Assembly (NCBI GenBank): GCA_900554415.1
Contig: USGU01000001.1
Location: 124,001-188,000 of the forward strand
Length of the DNA: 64,000 bases
Source of the DNA: an uncultured Lachnospiraceae bacterium
GTDB taxonomy: Bacteria; Bacillota; Clostridia; Lachnospirales; Lachnospiraceae
Direction of reading: 5' to 3'
The position numbers and the translations under genes are program-made. This document shows, piece after piece, positions 41,215 through 51,184 of this stretch; positions within the stretch are counted from its first letter, which is position 1; every line of letters starts with the position of its first letter. The notes beneath the pieces are model-generated. The model ran no database searches and had not been told where the DNA came from. It saw only the letters and a program-made list of their open reading frames with translations.

Positions 41215-43599
41215 TTATTGTCCGAAAAATTCCTGAGCATAATGCACAGACTGCATTGCATCTTTTCCATAGAAGTCCGCTCCAATCATATCTGCATAAT
41301 CCTGATTCAGAACCGCTCCTCCTACCATGACTTTACAGTCTGGTTTTTCCCTGCGGAGCTGACGGATGGTTTCTTCCATACTCACTACGGTTGTTGTCAT
41401 CAGGGCACTTAAGCCAACCAGACGGACATCCTCGCTGATTGCTTTTTCCACAATAGCTTCCGGCGGCACATCCTTTCCCATGTCCAGTACATCAAACCCA
41501 TAATTTTCCAAAAGAACTTTCACGATATTTTTTCCAATATCATGAATATCCCCTTTTACGGTAGCAAGAATAATCTTATCTTTCTTTTCTTCCTGTTCGC
41601 CACTGCTGCTCATGACATCCTTCAAAACCGCAAATGCAATTTTAGCGGCATCCGCACTCATCAGAAGCTGCGGCAGGAAAACAGTTCCCTTTTCGAAGCC
41701 ATCTCCTACAACATTCAGTGCCGGAATCAAATCTTCTTTGATAATATCCAACGGGTCTTTGGTTCCAATCATATCTTTTGTAAGCTTGTATGCCTCTTCT
41801 TTCAGTCCACGCTCAATGGCATACTGCAATGTCATATCGGTCTTTTTCTGTTCTACCGGCTTTTTATCCACATCTGACACTGCATATTTTTCAATATAAG
41901 ACTGGCAGTTATCATCATAGCCCATTAAGGCCACATAAGAATCATATGCCTGCATCATTTCCGTAGAGGACGGATTGATGATGCCTGCCGTCAATCCGCT
42001 CTGCATTGCCATTGCATAAAAATAGCTATTGATAATCGGACGTCTTGGAAGGCCAAAGGAAATATTGGATACTCCAAGTACGGTACGCACACCATATTTT
42101 GCACGCACCTGCCTGAGTGCTTCAAATACAACCTTTGCTCCATCTTTTTCGGAGCTGATTGTCATTGTCAGCACATCAATCACAATATCTTTCTTTTGAA
42201 TTCCGTATTTTTCTGCTTCCGCAATAATCTTTCCTGCAATTTCCACACGTCCTTCAGCAGTCTGCGGGATTCCGTTTTCATCCAGCGTAAGACCTACCAC
42301 TACACCACCGTATTTCTGAATCAGCGGAAATACCTGATTCATGGATTCCTGTTTTCCGCTGACCGAGTTAATCATCGGCTTTCCATTATAAATACGCATA
42401 GCTGCTTCCATTGCTTCTGCATCTACTGTATCAATCTGGAGCGGCAGATTGGTTACACTCTGAATCTGGGTAACTGCCTCTTTCATCATTTCAGTTTCAT
42501 CAATATCAGGAAGTCCCACATTGACATCCAAAATATGTGCCCCTTTATCCTGCTGGGTAATTGCTTCTTTCAAAATATAATCAAAATCCTTGGTTTTTAA
42601 AGCTTCTTTTAAACGTTTTTTCCCGGTCGGATTGATTCTTTCTCCGATAATCAGTGGCTTATCTCCCAGAACCACACATTTTCCATAGGAAGAAACCATG
42701 GTGTCTTCTTTGTATTCGACTGGCTGAACCTGACATCCTGCACATAAATCTGTCATCTTCTTAATATGCTCCGGCGTGGTTCCACAGCAACCGCCAATCA
42801 CGCAGGCTCCTGCTGCTACAATCTGCTGCATCGTCTCTGCAAATGCTTCCGGTTCTACGTCATAGTAGGTCTGTCCATCTTTCTGCTTTGGAAGACCTGC
42901 ATTCGGCTTCACAATAAGCGGAAGCGAACTGTAACTGCGCATTTCTTTCAAAATCGGAAGTGCCTGTTCTGGTCCGAGACCACAGTTCAGCCCGATTGCA
43001 TCTACACGGAGTCCTTCTAACATTGCAACAACAGAAGGTACATCTCCTCCGGTCAGGAGTTTTCCTTTCTCATCAAAAATCATGGTAACGAACACAGGAA
43101 GTTCTGAATGTTCTTTGGCTGCCAGTACTGCTGCCTTCACCTCATACGTATCACTCATAGTCTCAATATGAATCAAATCAGCTCCATATTTCACACCATA
43201 TCTTACCACTTCTGCAAAGGTCTCATATGCTTCTTCAAAAGACAAATCTCCCATAGGCTTAAGTAGCTTTCCGGTCGGTCCCACATCCAGTGCCACGTAA
43301 GTTTCTCTTCCTATTTTACTTCCGGCTTTTCTTGCATTCTCAATCCCTGCTTTAATAACCGCTTCCAACGTCATATCTGTATCGTGGAATTTGCAGGCAT
43401 TCGCCCCGAACGTATTTGCCAGCACAACATGACTGCCCGCTTCATAATACCTTCTGTGTACATTCGTTACTCTGTCCGGATATTTAATATTCCACGTCTC
43501 CGGCAATTCTCCGGCCTCCAAGCCCTGCTCCTGCAGCAAAGTTCCCATTCCTCCGTCAAGGAATAAGAGTTCTTTCCCAAGCCGTTCTTTTATATTCAT
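41215..43599 (-). CDS. metH: Cobalamin-dependent methionine synthase, without reactivation domain
   Basis: 794 residues: homocysteine S-methyltransferase domain (to about 300, with zinc ligands in GLNCGLGP and GGCCGTTPEH), pterin-binding domain (about 320-575, IGERINPTGKKRLKEAL), and a B12-binding module with GDIHDIGKNIVKVLLENYGF, the DxHxxG that ligates cobalt. It makes methionine from homocysteine and methyl-tetrahydrofolate. The usual C-terminal SAM-binding reactivation domain is absent and supplied by the gene just upstream. The ATG at 43599 has AGGAGGAG upstream. Confidence 0.95.
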   Translation of the reverse strand: MNIKERLGKELLFLDGGMGTLLQEQGLEAGELPETWNIKYPDRVTNVHRRYYEAGSHVVLANTFGANACKFHDTDMTLEAVIKAGIENARKAGSKIGRETYVALDVGPTGKLLKPMGDLSFEEAYETFAEVVRYGVKYGADLIHIETMSDTYEVKAAVLAAKEHSELPVFVTMIFDEKGKLLTGGDVPSVVAMLEGLRVDAIGLNCGLGPEQALPILKEMRSYSSLPLIVKPNAGLPKQKDGQTYYDVEPEAFAETMQQIVAAGACVIGGCCGTTPEHIKKMTDLCAGCQVQPVEYKEDTMVSSYGKCVVLGDKPLIIGERINPTGKKRLKEALKTKDFDYILKEAITQQDKGAHILDVNVGLPDIDETEMMKEAVTQIQSVTNLPLQIDTVDAEAMEAAMRIYNGKPMINSVSGKQESMNQVFPLIQKYGGVVVGLTLDENGIPQTAEGRVEIAGKIIAEAEKYGIQKKDIVIDVLTMTISSEKDGAKVVFEALRQVRAKYGVRTVLGVSNISFGLPRRPIINSYFYAMAMQSGLTAGIINPSSTEMMQAYDSYVALMGYDDNCQSYIEKYAVSDVDKKPVEQKKTDMTLQYAIERGLKEEAYKLTKDMIGTKDPLDIIKEDLIPALNVVGDGFEKGTVFLPQLLMSADAAKIAFAVLKDVMSSSGEQEEKKDKIILATVKGDIHDIGKNIVKVLLENYGFDVLDMGKDVPPEAIVEKAISEDVRLVGLSALMTTTVVSMEETIRQLRREKPDCKVMVGGAVLNQDYADMIGADFYGKDAMQSVHYAQEFFGQ

Positions 43600-43612
43600 A
43601 GTCTGCTCCTCC

Positions 43613-44254
43613 TTATGTTCTTCGGTAAATGCAGTCTTTCTTCTCACAGGCTTCACACCCACTCTTAGGGCATCCTATTTCTTTCTCTGCAAATCCAATC
43701 AAAGCTGTCACAGACTTGGTCGGTGTCAGCATATAACTTTCTGTCATCGAAAGACCTATCTTCTTATGTGCATCCAGCATCCTGAGAATTTCTTCCTGAT
43801 GATGAATATCAAAATCTCCGTATCCAGGGCTGAATCTCGGACGCATTCCCTTATATTCCGGAGCCATTTCAACCGCTATCTGTTCCTGACATGAATCACA
43901 GAATTCTTCCAGCATTGCCGCCGCACATGCCTGAAAAATAACAACTCTTGCCATATCCGTCAGTGCATATCTGCGCATAGCAAGATCCACTTCGATTCCA
44001 AGAGTCGTCGCCATCAGTACCGTTTGGGAGCACCCCTGAAGATTCCTTGCCAGATTTTTACTGTGAACCTTCATCGTGCCAATCTGTATTTCTTCTTCCC
44101 TTTGTGTACACGAAAAAATGCGATGAACTGCTTTTGGACGGGCAATTCTGTCCAATTCAGCAAATGCTTCTGAAATCAGCTTCTTTGTCTGCTCATCTAC
44201 TGTATTTCTTCCAAATCCAAGATAACGAACCGCCTCTTTCGTCCTTGCATCCAT
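43613..44254 (-). CDS. Methionine synthase reactivation (activation) domain protein
   Basis: 213 residues matching the C-terminal SAM-binding domain of MetH: EMAPEYKGMRPRFSPGYGDFD (the RxxxGY SAM motif) and ESYMLTPTKSVTALIGF. It would reductively methylate cob(II)alamin in the partner MetH. A C-terminal cysteine cluster (CPKSGCEACEKKDC) is an addition not in E. coli MetH and might bind a metal or Fe-S centre. It is 13 bases ahead of the metH start and follows metF by 17 bases. Confidence 0.92.
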   Translation of the reverse strand: MDARTKEAVRYLGFGRNTVDEQTKKLISEAFAELDRIARPKAVHRIFSCTQREEEIQIGTMKVHSKNLARNLQGCSQTVLMATTLGIEVDLAMRRYALTDMARVVIFQACAAAMLEEFCDSCQEQIAVEMAPEYKGMRPRFSPGYGDFDIHHQEEILRMLDAHKKIGLSMTESYMLTPTKSVTALIGFAEKEIGCPKSGCEACEKKDCIYRRT

Positions 44255-44271
44255 ATATTCACACTCCAGTA

Positions 44272-45138
44272 TTATTTCAAAATTTCTGACAGATTAGACA
44301 TAATTGCAACCGCAACCTCCGGTTTATTCATAGAATAAACATGAATATTATTGATTCCATTTGCAATCAAATCGATAATCTGGTCCGTGGCATATGCGAT
44401 TCCTGCCTGTTGCATTGCTGCTGGATTATCACCAAATTTATCGACAATCGCATAAAATCTGGCCGGCAGAATCGTTCCCGAAAGAGAACAGATACGTGTA
44501 ATCTGCTTTTTGTTTGTAACAGGCATGATTCCCGGAAGAACCGGAACGGTAATTCCTTTTTCTCGGATTCTGTATAAGAAATTGTATAAAATATTATTGT
44601 CAAAAAACATCTGTGTTGTAAGGAAATCCACACCACAGTCTACTTTTTCTTTCAAATGGAGAATATCATCCTTCTTATATGGTGATTCTACATGACCTTC
44701 CGGATAACAGGCTGCACCAATACAGAAATCTCCCTGTGATTTAATATCCCGAATCAACTCGCTTGCATAATGATAGTCATTTGGAAGCGGAGTATCCAAA
44801 TCCTTTGGTCTGTCTCCACGAAGTGCAAGAATATTTTCGATTCCCGATGCTTTCATCTGTTCAATCACATTCCGTACTTCTTCTTTCGTCGATGACATAC
44901 AGGTAAGATGGGCAATGCTTGGCACACCCAGTTCGTTTTTGATATGTGAAGCAATCTTAACTGTATTCTTGCTGGTTCCGCCGCCGGCTCCGTAAGTCAC
45001 ACTAATAAAGCTCGGTTTCAAAACGGCAATCTCATCTACCGCACGTTTCACGGATTCATACCCTGCATCTGTCTTTGGCGGGAAAACTTCAAATGATATA
45101 TGTACTTTATTTTCATTTAATCTTTCGATAATCTTCAT
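44272..45138 (-). CDS. metF: 5,10-methylenetetrahydrofolate reductase
   Basis: 288-residue TIM barrel with SFEVFPPKTDAGYESV, ISVTYGAGGGTSKNTV and NILALRGDRPKD signatures of the MTHFR family, FAD-dependent. It makes the 5-methyl-THF that MetH uses; the three genes metF, reactivation protein and metH form an operon. The upstream gap is about 100 bases and holds no SAM riboswitch. Confidence 0.97.
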   Translation of the reverse strand: MKIIERLNENKVHISFEVFPPKTDAGYESVKRAVDEIAVLKPSFISVTYGAGGGTSKNTVKIASHIKNELGVPSIAHLTCMSSTKEEVRNVIEQMKASGIENILALRGDRPKDLDTPLPNDYHYASELIRDIKSQGDFCIGAACYPEGHVESPYKKDDILHLKEKVDCGVDFLTTQMFFDNNILYNFLYRIREKGITVPVLPGIMPVTNKKQITRICSLSGTILPARFYAIVDKFGDNPAAMQQAGIAYATDQIIDLIANGINNIHVYSMNKPEVAVAIMSNLSEILK

Positions 45139-45180
45139 ATTCTATTCCACTCCTGCTGTAAATTTTCTCATATATTTTAA

Positions 45181-45210
45181 AACAGTTCCTGCGTTACCAC
45201 AAGAACTGTT
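45181..45210 (-). terminator. glgA terminator
   Basis: 8-bp perfect stem (AACAGTTC / GAACTGTT) with A/T flanks extending it and TTTTAAAATA following on the minus strand. Confidence 0.65.
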
Positions 45211-45240
45211 TTTATATTTCTTTATTTTTTTGCAGACATT

Positions 45241-46677
45241 TTATAAATTATCATAGATTGCCTGATATAATCCCGCTGAATTATGCCATGAAAAGTCCTT
45301 CATCATAGCCCGGTCAACAATTTTGTTCCATTCTTTCTTCTTATCATAAAAAATCTGTTCCGCATAACGGACTGCTGACAGCATTTCATGTGCATTATAA
45401 TTGGTAAACCGGAAACCCGTTCCAGTCTTTTCGTATTCATTATAAGCTTCCACTGTATCAACCAGACCGCCTGTTTCACGCACAATTGGAATGGTTCCAT
45501 AACGCAGACTGATTAACTGGCTCAATCCACAAGGTTCAAACAGAGATGGCATCAAAAGTGCATCACACGCCGCATATATCTTATGTGACATCATTTCCGA
45601 ATAATACATCTGGGCAGATACCTTGTCCGGATACTTTTCTGCAAAAAAGCGGAAACTGTTCTCATACCGTTCTTCACCGGTTCCAAGAATTACAAGCTGA
45701 ACATTATCCTGACATAACTCGTCCATCATATAATTTACCAGATCAAGGCCTTTCTGGTCAGTAAGTCTGGAAACAATACCAATCATCATTGTGCGTTCAT
45801 CTACTGTAAGGCCAAGTGCTTCCTGCAAAGCCCTCTTATTCTTTTTCTTTTCTTTGCGGAATGTATGAACCGTGTAATTTCTTGCAATCACCTCATCTGT
45901 CTCCGGATTGTATTCCGTATAATCAATTCCATTCACAATTCCTACAAGACTGTCTGCTCTTGCATTCATCAGGCCATCCAGCCGTTCCCCATAAAAACTG
46001 GTTTTAATTTCTTCCGCATAACTGCTGCTTACTGTGGTAATTTTATCTGCATAAACAAGCCCACCCTTTAAGAAATTCGCACATCCATACGACTCCAGTT
46101 TATCATTTGTGAAATAAGAATCTGCCAGCCCGGTAATATCTTTCGCCCGATTTAAATCACACATTCCCTGAAATCTTAAATTGTGAATTGTTATTATCGT
46201 CTTCATATCGAGATAAAAATCATCTTTTTGTCTCAGACTGTCCAAAAACACTGGAATCAGTCCGGTCTGCCAGTCATGGCAGTGAATAATATCCGGCTTA
46301 TAATTCAGTTTTGGAAGCATACATAACACTGCTTTTGAGAAATATGCAAATTTCTCCGCATCATAATTAAAATCTGTGTATGGTTTTGGTCCACTAAAAT
46401 AGAATTCATTATCTATAAAATAAAATGTAATCCCCTCATACTGGTATTCCAACACACCTACATACTGTTTTCGCCAGTTCAACCCCATAATAAAATGGAA
46501 TCTGTATTCTAATAACGACTTCCACTCTTCACTTATACAAGCGTATTTTGGAAGTACCACCCGTACATCATATTGTTTCTTATCAAAACACTTTGGAAGT
46601 GACCCTACCACATCTGCCAGACCTCCGGTCTTGATAAATGGTACTGCTTCCGACGCTGCAAATAATATTTTTTTCAT
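45241..46677 (-). CDS. glgA: Glycogen (starch) synthase
   Basis: 478-residue GT5 glycosyltransferase. N-terminus has the ADP-glucose-binding KTGGLADVVGSLPK; C-terminal domain has IVSRLTDQKGLDLV and the catalytic PSLFEPCGLSQLISLRYGTIP. It extends alpha-1,4-glucan from ADP-glucose. Single gene here, not in a glg cluster. Confidence 0.96.
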   Translation of the reverse strand: MKKILFAASEAVPFIKTGGLADVVGSLPKCFDKKQYDVRVVLPKYACISEEWKSLLEYRFHFIMGLNWRKQYVGVLEYQYEGITFYFIDNEFYFSGPKPYTDFNYDAEKFAYFSKAVLCMLPKLNYKPDIIHCHDWQTGLIPVFLDSLRQKDDFYLDMKTIITIHNLRFQGMCDLNRAKDITGLADSYFTNDKLESYGCANFLKGGLVYADKITTVSSSYAEEIKTSFYGERLDGLMNARADSLVGIVNGIDYTEYNPETDEVIARNYTVHTFRKEKKKNKRALQEALGLTVDERTMMIGIVSRLTDQKGLDLVNYMMDELCQDNVQLVILGTGEERYENSFRFFAEKYPDKVSAQMYYSEMMSHKIYAACDALLMPSLFEPCGLSQLISLRYGTIPIVRETGGLVDTVEAYNEYEKTGTGFRFTNYNAHEMLSAVRYAEQIFYDKKKEWNKIVDRAMMKDFSWHNSAGLYQAIYDNL

Positions 46678-46745
46678 TCCGTACTCCCTTCGCCTCTCAT
46701 TCTTATTATATTATTATAGCGTAAATGAAGCCTGTTGAAAAGATT

Positions 46746-47534
46746 TTATCTATTTTTACACTTCAGTCTGATTGTATCTGCAACCAAAGCGATAAATTCC
46801 GAATTCGTAGGTTTCCCTTTTCCGTTACTTACTGTATACCCGAACAATTCTTCCAGTGTATCTAATTTCCCCCTGCTCCATGCTACTTCGATGGCATGCC
46901 GGATTGCACGCTCCACTCTGCTTGATGTAGTCTGATTTTTCTTTGCAACTGTAGGATAGAGTACCTTGGTAATTGCATTCAGTACATCCATATCTTCAAT
47001 CGCCATTAAGATGCCGTCCCTTAAATAATGATAGCCCTTGATATGTGCCGGAATTCCGATTTCATGCAACATATTCGTGACACATGTTTCCATATCAATC
47101 TGCTGTTCTTCATCTTCTTTGTGAAATTTTTCTTCCTGATTATGTAGTTCCGTCCTCTTTTTTCCTACATTTTTAATTCTCTGTAAAACGACTTCATTAT
47201 TAAACGGTTTTAAAATATAATAAGATGCTCCTTTTTCGAAAGCGTCTTCCGTAATTCTTTCCTGACTGATGGCAGTTATGACAATAAAATGCGGATGCTT
47301 TTTCATCCCTTTATCTTCATTGACAATTTCCATCAGACTGATGCCGTCCATTTTCGGCATAATTAAATCCAGAAGAACTACGTCGGGCTGTTTTTCTCTG
47401 ATAATTCGATAAACATCTTCACCGTTCGTCGCTTTACCTACAAGACTCAACTCTTTGTCGTTGCTGACAATTTCTCCAAGTAAATCTAACATTCTCTCGT
47501 TATCGTCGGCAATCGCCACGCTCAATCGTTCCAT
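46746..47534 (-). CDS. spo0A: Sporulation master regulator Spo0A
   Basis: 262 residues: response-regulator receiver (phosphoacceptor Asp in VVLLDLIMPKMDG near 55) and the Spo0A-specific C-terminal DNA-binding domain with SSRVERAIRHAIEVAWSRG and ELFGYTVSNGKGKPTNSEFIALVAD. It switches cells into sporulation. The ATG at 47534 is nine bases after AGGAGG. Presence of this gene supports a spore-forming Firmicute. Confidence 0.97.
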   Translation of the reverse strand: MERLSVAIADDNERMLDLLGEIVSNDKELSLVGKATNGEDVYRIIREKQPDVVLLDLIMPKMDGISLMEIVNEDKGMKKHPHFIVITAISQERITEDAFEKGASYYILKPFNNEVVLQRIKNVGKKRTELHNQEEKFHKEDEEQQIDMETCVTNMLHEIGIPAHIKGYHYLRDGILMAIEDMDVLNAITKVLYPTVAKKNQTTSSRVERAIRHAIEVAWSRGKLDTLEELFGYTVSNGKGKPTNSEFIALVADTIRLKCKNR

Positions 47535-47582
47535 CAAGTATCTCCTCCTATAAGCTTCTCATCACTTTTTTGAAACATGAGT

Positions 47583-47647
47583 ATTATATCTTTTTACGAC
47601 ATCGAATTCCATCGAATCCTGTCGCTAGAGCATGACACATCTCGACA
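47583..47647 (-). promoter_or_regulatory. Candidate spo0A promoter and 0A box
   Basis: TATAAT at 47583-47588 on the minus strand without a good -35, and TGTCGAG (47641-47647) one base from the 0A-box consensus TGTCGAA. A weak -35 with a nearby 0A box would suit autoregulation; uncertain. Confidence 0.3.
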
Positions 47648-47709
47648 CCTCGTCTTGTAAACATACACTTATTACCTAATATCGCCATTATACAAATTCC
47701 GTGTAAATA

Positions 47710-47745
47710 TGACAAGACATATATCGCTTGATATATGTCTTGTCA
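47710..47745. terminator. Hairpin after the histidine kinase gene
   Basis: Perfect 16-bp stem, 47710-47725 with 47730-47745, and 4-base loop, 14 bases from the kinase stop. No T-run follows, so an intrinsic terminator or a structured 3' end. Confidence 0.6.
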
Positions 47746-47758
47746 ATAAATCTTTGCC

Positions 47759-49975
47759 TTATTTTTGCCAGATGATAATTGCCTTAAACAAATCCCCATC
47801 TACTTCTATTTTGAATGTACCATTCTGCAATTCTACGAAGCTCTTCACAATTGCAAGCCCCAGTCCACTTCCTTCTGAATTTCTGGAAACATCTCCTCTG
47901 ACGAAACGCTCGGTCAGATGTTCCACGTTGTAATCCAGTTCGGACGCTGAGATATTACGGAAAATAACCTGTACTTTATCCTCGCTGTCGATTATATCCA
48001 CATACACTCTGGAGTGCGGCATTGCATATTTTAAAATATTATTAATCAGATTGTCGAATACACGGTAGGTTCTCTGTCCATCCAGTTTCAGGATGACCTT
48101 CTCCTCCGGCAGGTTCCAGCGGAACGTCAGATTACTATCTGCAATCTTATCCTCCAACTCCAGGCGGACCTGCTTCATCAGATTTACCACATCCACATCC
48201 ATGAAGTTCATCTTCACGTTTCCAGAATTGGCTTTGCTGATTTCAAACAAATCTTCAATCAGAGCCTTTAGTCTCTGGGACTTCTGGTCTAAGGTCTGGA
48301 TATAAGACTTCCGGTCTTCTTCTGACACATTATCCTGTTTCAGCAAATCAATATACGTAATGATTGCGGTAAGCGGTGTCTTCAAATCATGGGATACATT
48401 GGTAATCAGTTCCGTTTTCATATTCTGGCTTTTTGCTTCTTCATGAACTGCTTTTGCAAAGCCTTCATTTACCTGCTCCAGCTTTTCTCCCAGAGGTGCA
48501 AACATGCCAAGGTCTTCATCCAGCGTAATCTTCAGATTTCCATTTGCCATTTCTTCTGTCGCATCCAGCACACTCTTGTACTGTCTGCGTATCTTCTCAC
48601 CGCATTTCACTAAAATCAGATAAAGAACAACAGAATAAACAACAACTCCAAAGAGTCCGGCAAACCACAAAGTACAAAGCAAGGTCACTATCACAAAATT
48701 GATACCTACAATCTTCAGAATACTTCTTTGCAGATTATCCGTAAGGTCAATGCGGGAAACCCAGTCAATCAATGCACGTACTTTCTTCACACACCATCTC
48801 ATGAATTTCACAACAAACAGATTGTTCTTAATATAGTTTTTCGGTGAACATAAGAACTGTCTGAAGTTTGCTACAACCGCATATTCCATGAAGAACAGGA
48901 TTGCCCAGCCAACAAAATTCAGCACCAGCAGTATCCAGTATAAGGCATCCGGATTCACTCCATAACCCAATATTTTCATTCCACCGCGGTTTGCAATCAT
49001 TTCCGTAATCCGTGTATAATTCGAATTACACATTGCCTCAAACATGACATAGGCTCCGCCAATTCCAAGTCCCACAATAATCAGATTCGTTTCCAGATGC
49101 ATAGAAAAGATTCTTTCCCATCCTGTTTCTAAGGAGCGGATAAACGGAAGCAAAAGTGCTGCAAGTGCCACTGCAACTACCAGTGCAGCAATAATATAGA
49201 CTACCCCATTATCCACATAAATCTGCTCCGGAGACAGCACATAGCTATAGTAAGTCTCACTTTGATTCCAGACAAAATCAGAATCGCCGTCAATCAGAAA
49301 TACGGCATTAAAATTCTTCGGCAGCAGATCTTTTGAATAAATCTTGCCATAGACACCATCTGTCTCATTATATGCTTTTACATTGTTCTCATATTGCTTC
49401 ACGGAAGCTTTGACATCGTCATAAACATCTCCTGTTGCATATACCAGATTACCATCCGTCAAATCTGTAAATGAAATATTGTAAGGTCTTCCATATTTGT
49501 CGAAATTGACAACCAGATAACCAATTGCTCCTTTTGCCTTCCATTCTTCCAGCATTTCATCTGACGGATTATCCAGTAGTCCGCTTAGATCATCCTCTGT
49601 ATTCTGAGAGGTAAATACATTACCATCATCCGTGGTATACCTTGCAAAATATTGTGTATTGGCTTCCACATCTTCATAATCAGAACCCCATCCATATTCG
49701 TATAACACACCGAAATCCTGTCCTGCATCTGTTACGGCATCATCTATCAGAATCCCATACAGAAAATAGGATGCCTCCGTGGCATAATTTGCAAAATTTC
49801 CCCAAATTCCTACAACTGCACCATTTTGTCCTGCCTGCTCCTGCTTGCTTGTATACTCACTATACTTTTCTAAATATTCTTTCTCCATCTTTGGATAAAG
49901 TGCAGTTAAAATCAGTGCCGGCACAAGCGCCACGAGTGCAATGAGAAATACGGTAAGTTTATGCGTTTTTTTCAA
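47759..49975 (-). CDS. Sensor histidine kinase, large multi-span
   Basis: About 738 residues. One span near the N-terminus, an extracellular region of about 230 residues, then five or six more spans (about 260-450), a HAMP-like linker, HisKA with NVSHDLKTPLTAIITY (near 530) and an ATPase domain with GSGLGLAIVKSF. It would phosphorylate the response regulator encoded just ahead. The start is a TTG: 49975 has GGGGAG 12 bases upstream; a TTG at 49987 is an alternative. Either lies inside the regulator gene, so translation is coupled. The signal is unknown. Confidence 0.88.
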   Translation of the reverse strand: MKKTHKLTVFLIALVALVPALILTALYPKMEKEYLEKYSEYTSKQEQAGQNGAVVGIWGNFANYATEASYFLYGILIDDAVTDAGQDFGVLYEYGWGSDYEDVEANTQYFARYTTDDGNVFTSQNTEDDLSGLLDNPSDEMLEEWKAKGAIGYLVVNFDKYGRPYNISFTDLTDGNLVYATGDVYDDVKASVKQYENNVKAYNETDGVYGKIYSKDLLPKNFNAVFLIDGDSDFVWNQSETYYSYVLSPEQIYVDNGVVYIIAALVVAVALAALLLPFIRSLETGWERIFSMHLETNLIIVGLGIGGAYVMFEAMCNSNYTRITEMIANRGGMKILGYGVNPDALYWILLVLNFVGWAILFFMEYAVVANFRQFLCSPKNYIKNNLFVVKFMRWCVKKVRALIDWVSRIDLTDNLQRSILKIVGINFVIVTLLCTLWFAGLFGVVVYSVVLYLILVKCGEKIRRQYKSVLDATEEMANGNLKITLDEDLGMFAPLGEKLEQVNEGFAKAVHEEAKSQNMKTELITNVSHDLKTPLTAIITYIDLLKQDNVSEEDRKSYIQTLDQKSQRLKALIEDLFEISKANSGNVKMNFMDVDVVNLMKQVRLELEDKIADSNLTFRWNLPEEKVILKLDGQRTYRVFDNLINNILKYAMPHSRVYVDIIDSEDKVQVIFRNISASELDYNVEHLTERFVRGDVSRNSEGSGLGLAIVKSFVELQNGTFKIEVDGDLFKAIIIWQK

Positions 49976-50675
49976 TTTTGTATCCAACTCCCCACACCAC
50001 CTTCAAATATTTTGGTTCTTTCGGGTTATATTCAATCTTTTCCCGAATGTTGCGTACATGAACCATCACTGTATCCGTATTAATCGCACTTTCATTCCAG
50101 ACTCTTTCATAAATCTCATCTGCTGAAAACACACGCCCCGGATTGCGGATCAAAAGTGATAAAATCTTAAATTCAATCGGAGTCATTTTTACCAACTCCC
50201 CGTCTACTCTGACTTCTCTGGTGTCCTCATTTAATTCCAGTCCACGGATGGTATAAACATTTTTATTCTGCTCCTCATCCTTGGCATTTGCCATCTGCAT
50301 AAATCTTGCATAGCGGCGTAAATGCGAATTGACCCTTGCCAGAAGTTCCATTGGCTGAAACGGCTTCGTCACATAATCGTCTGCCCCCATATTCAGCCCC
50401 ATAATTTTATCTACCTCTTCTGATTTTGCAGAAAGCATGATAACCGGAAAATCATACTCCTTGCGAAGACGCATAACCATATGTATTCCATCCATTCTTG
50501 GCATCATTACATCCACGATTGCCAGATGAATCTTTTCTTTCTTCAGGACTTCCAGTCCTTCTATCCCATCTCCTGCCTTGCTGACTTCATAGCCTTGGCT
50601 CTTCAGATAGATTTCAATTCCATCCCGAATCTGCTCGTCGTCCTCCACAACTAAAATTCGATACGTATCACTCAT
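49959..50675 (-). CDS. OmpR/PhoB-type response regulator
   Basis: 238 residues: receiver (phospho-Asp in LAIVDVMMPRMDG near 54; KPFQPMELLARV) and winged-helix DNA-binding domain (VKMTPIEFKILSLLIRNPGRVFSADEIYERVW). Partner of the overlapping kinase. Confidence 0.95.
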   Translation of the reverse strand: MSDTYRILVVEDDEQIRDGIEIYLKSQGYEVSKAGDGIEGLEVLKKEKIHLAIVDVMMPRMDGIHMVMRLRKEYDFPVIMLSAKSEEVDKIMGLNMGADDYVTKPFQPMELLARVNSHLRRYARFMQMANAKDEEQNKNVYTIRGLELNEDTREVRVDGELVKMTPIEFKILSLLIRNPGRVFSADEIYERVWNESAINTDTVMVHVRNIREKIEYNPKEPKYLKVVWGVGYKIEKNA

Positions 50676-50783
50676 TCCCGTTTCTTCCTTTCTGCTACAG
50701 TTCTCTCATGTATGGATATATCATAAAATGGGAAACCAAAAAGAACCTTCATAAAACCCGAAAGAATTTCTTAAGATTCTTCA

Positions 50784-50812
50784 TTGACAAATTATATTTT
50801 CCATCCTAAACT
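50784..50812 (+). promoter_or_regulatory. Promoter of the ybaK remnant
   Basis: TTGACA (50784-50789) and TAAACT (50807-50812), 17-base spacer. Confidence 0.55.
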
Positions 50813-50849
50813 TGCTAACATAAAACATTATACTGAAAGAGGTAGAATT

Positions 50850-51026
50850 ATGTCAATCGAACGAGTTAGAACTTATTTTCTTGGCTTTCAGATGGAAAAC
50901 CGTATTTTAGAATTTGAGGAGTCAAGTGCAACGGTAGAACTGGCTGCCGCAGCCGTAGGATGCGAGCCTGCCCGCATTGCCAAAACCTTAAAAGAATGGG
51001 TTGATGTCTGCAAAGACTGGAATTAA
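50850..51026 (+). pseudogene. ybaK/ebsC-like Cys-tRNA(Pro) deacylase with internal deletion
   Basis: The first 45 residues (FLGFQMENRILEFEESSATV, then GCEPARIAKTL) match the start of YbaK-family deacylases, and the last dozen (KEWVDVCKDWN) match their C-terminus, but about 100 residues between, including the catalytic core, are missing. The frame is kept, giving 58 residues instead of about 160. Promoter and ribosome site (AAAGAGGTAG) are intact. The enzyme normally clears Cys wrongly attached to tRNA-Pro; this product cannot. Confidence 0.75.
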
Positions 51027-51049
51027 AATTTTTCAAAATGACAAACAGT

Positions 51050-51111
51050 AAAATTCCTGCCGGAGCCTGAGTCAGAATAAATTTCTTCCTCTTGCCATCG
51101 GCAGGGATTTT
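51050..51111. terminator. Long-stem hairpin after the ybaK remnant
   Basis: 13-bp stem (AAAATTCCTGCCG with CGGCAGGGATTTT, one G-U) around a 36-base loop; may serve both converging transcripts. Confidence 0.55.
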
Positions 51112-51184
51112 CCATTTTATGGGATAATTAGGATGAACATATGGCTTTTTTATCAATTTTGGGAATATCTGTATTGATATTTCA

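Noticed and set aside
45139..45240. SAM riboswitch or T-box ahead of metF
   Set aside because: The gap is only about 100 bases and is largely filled by the glgA terminator.
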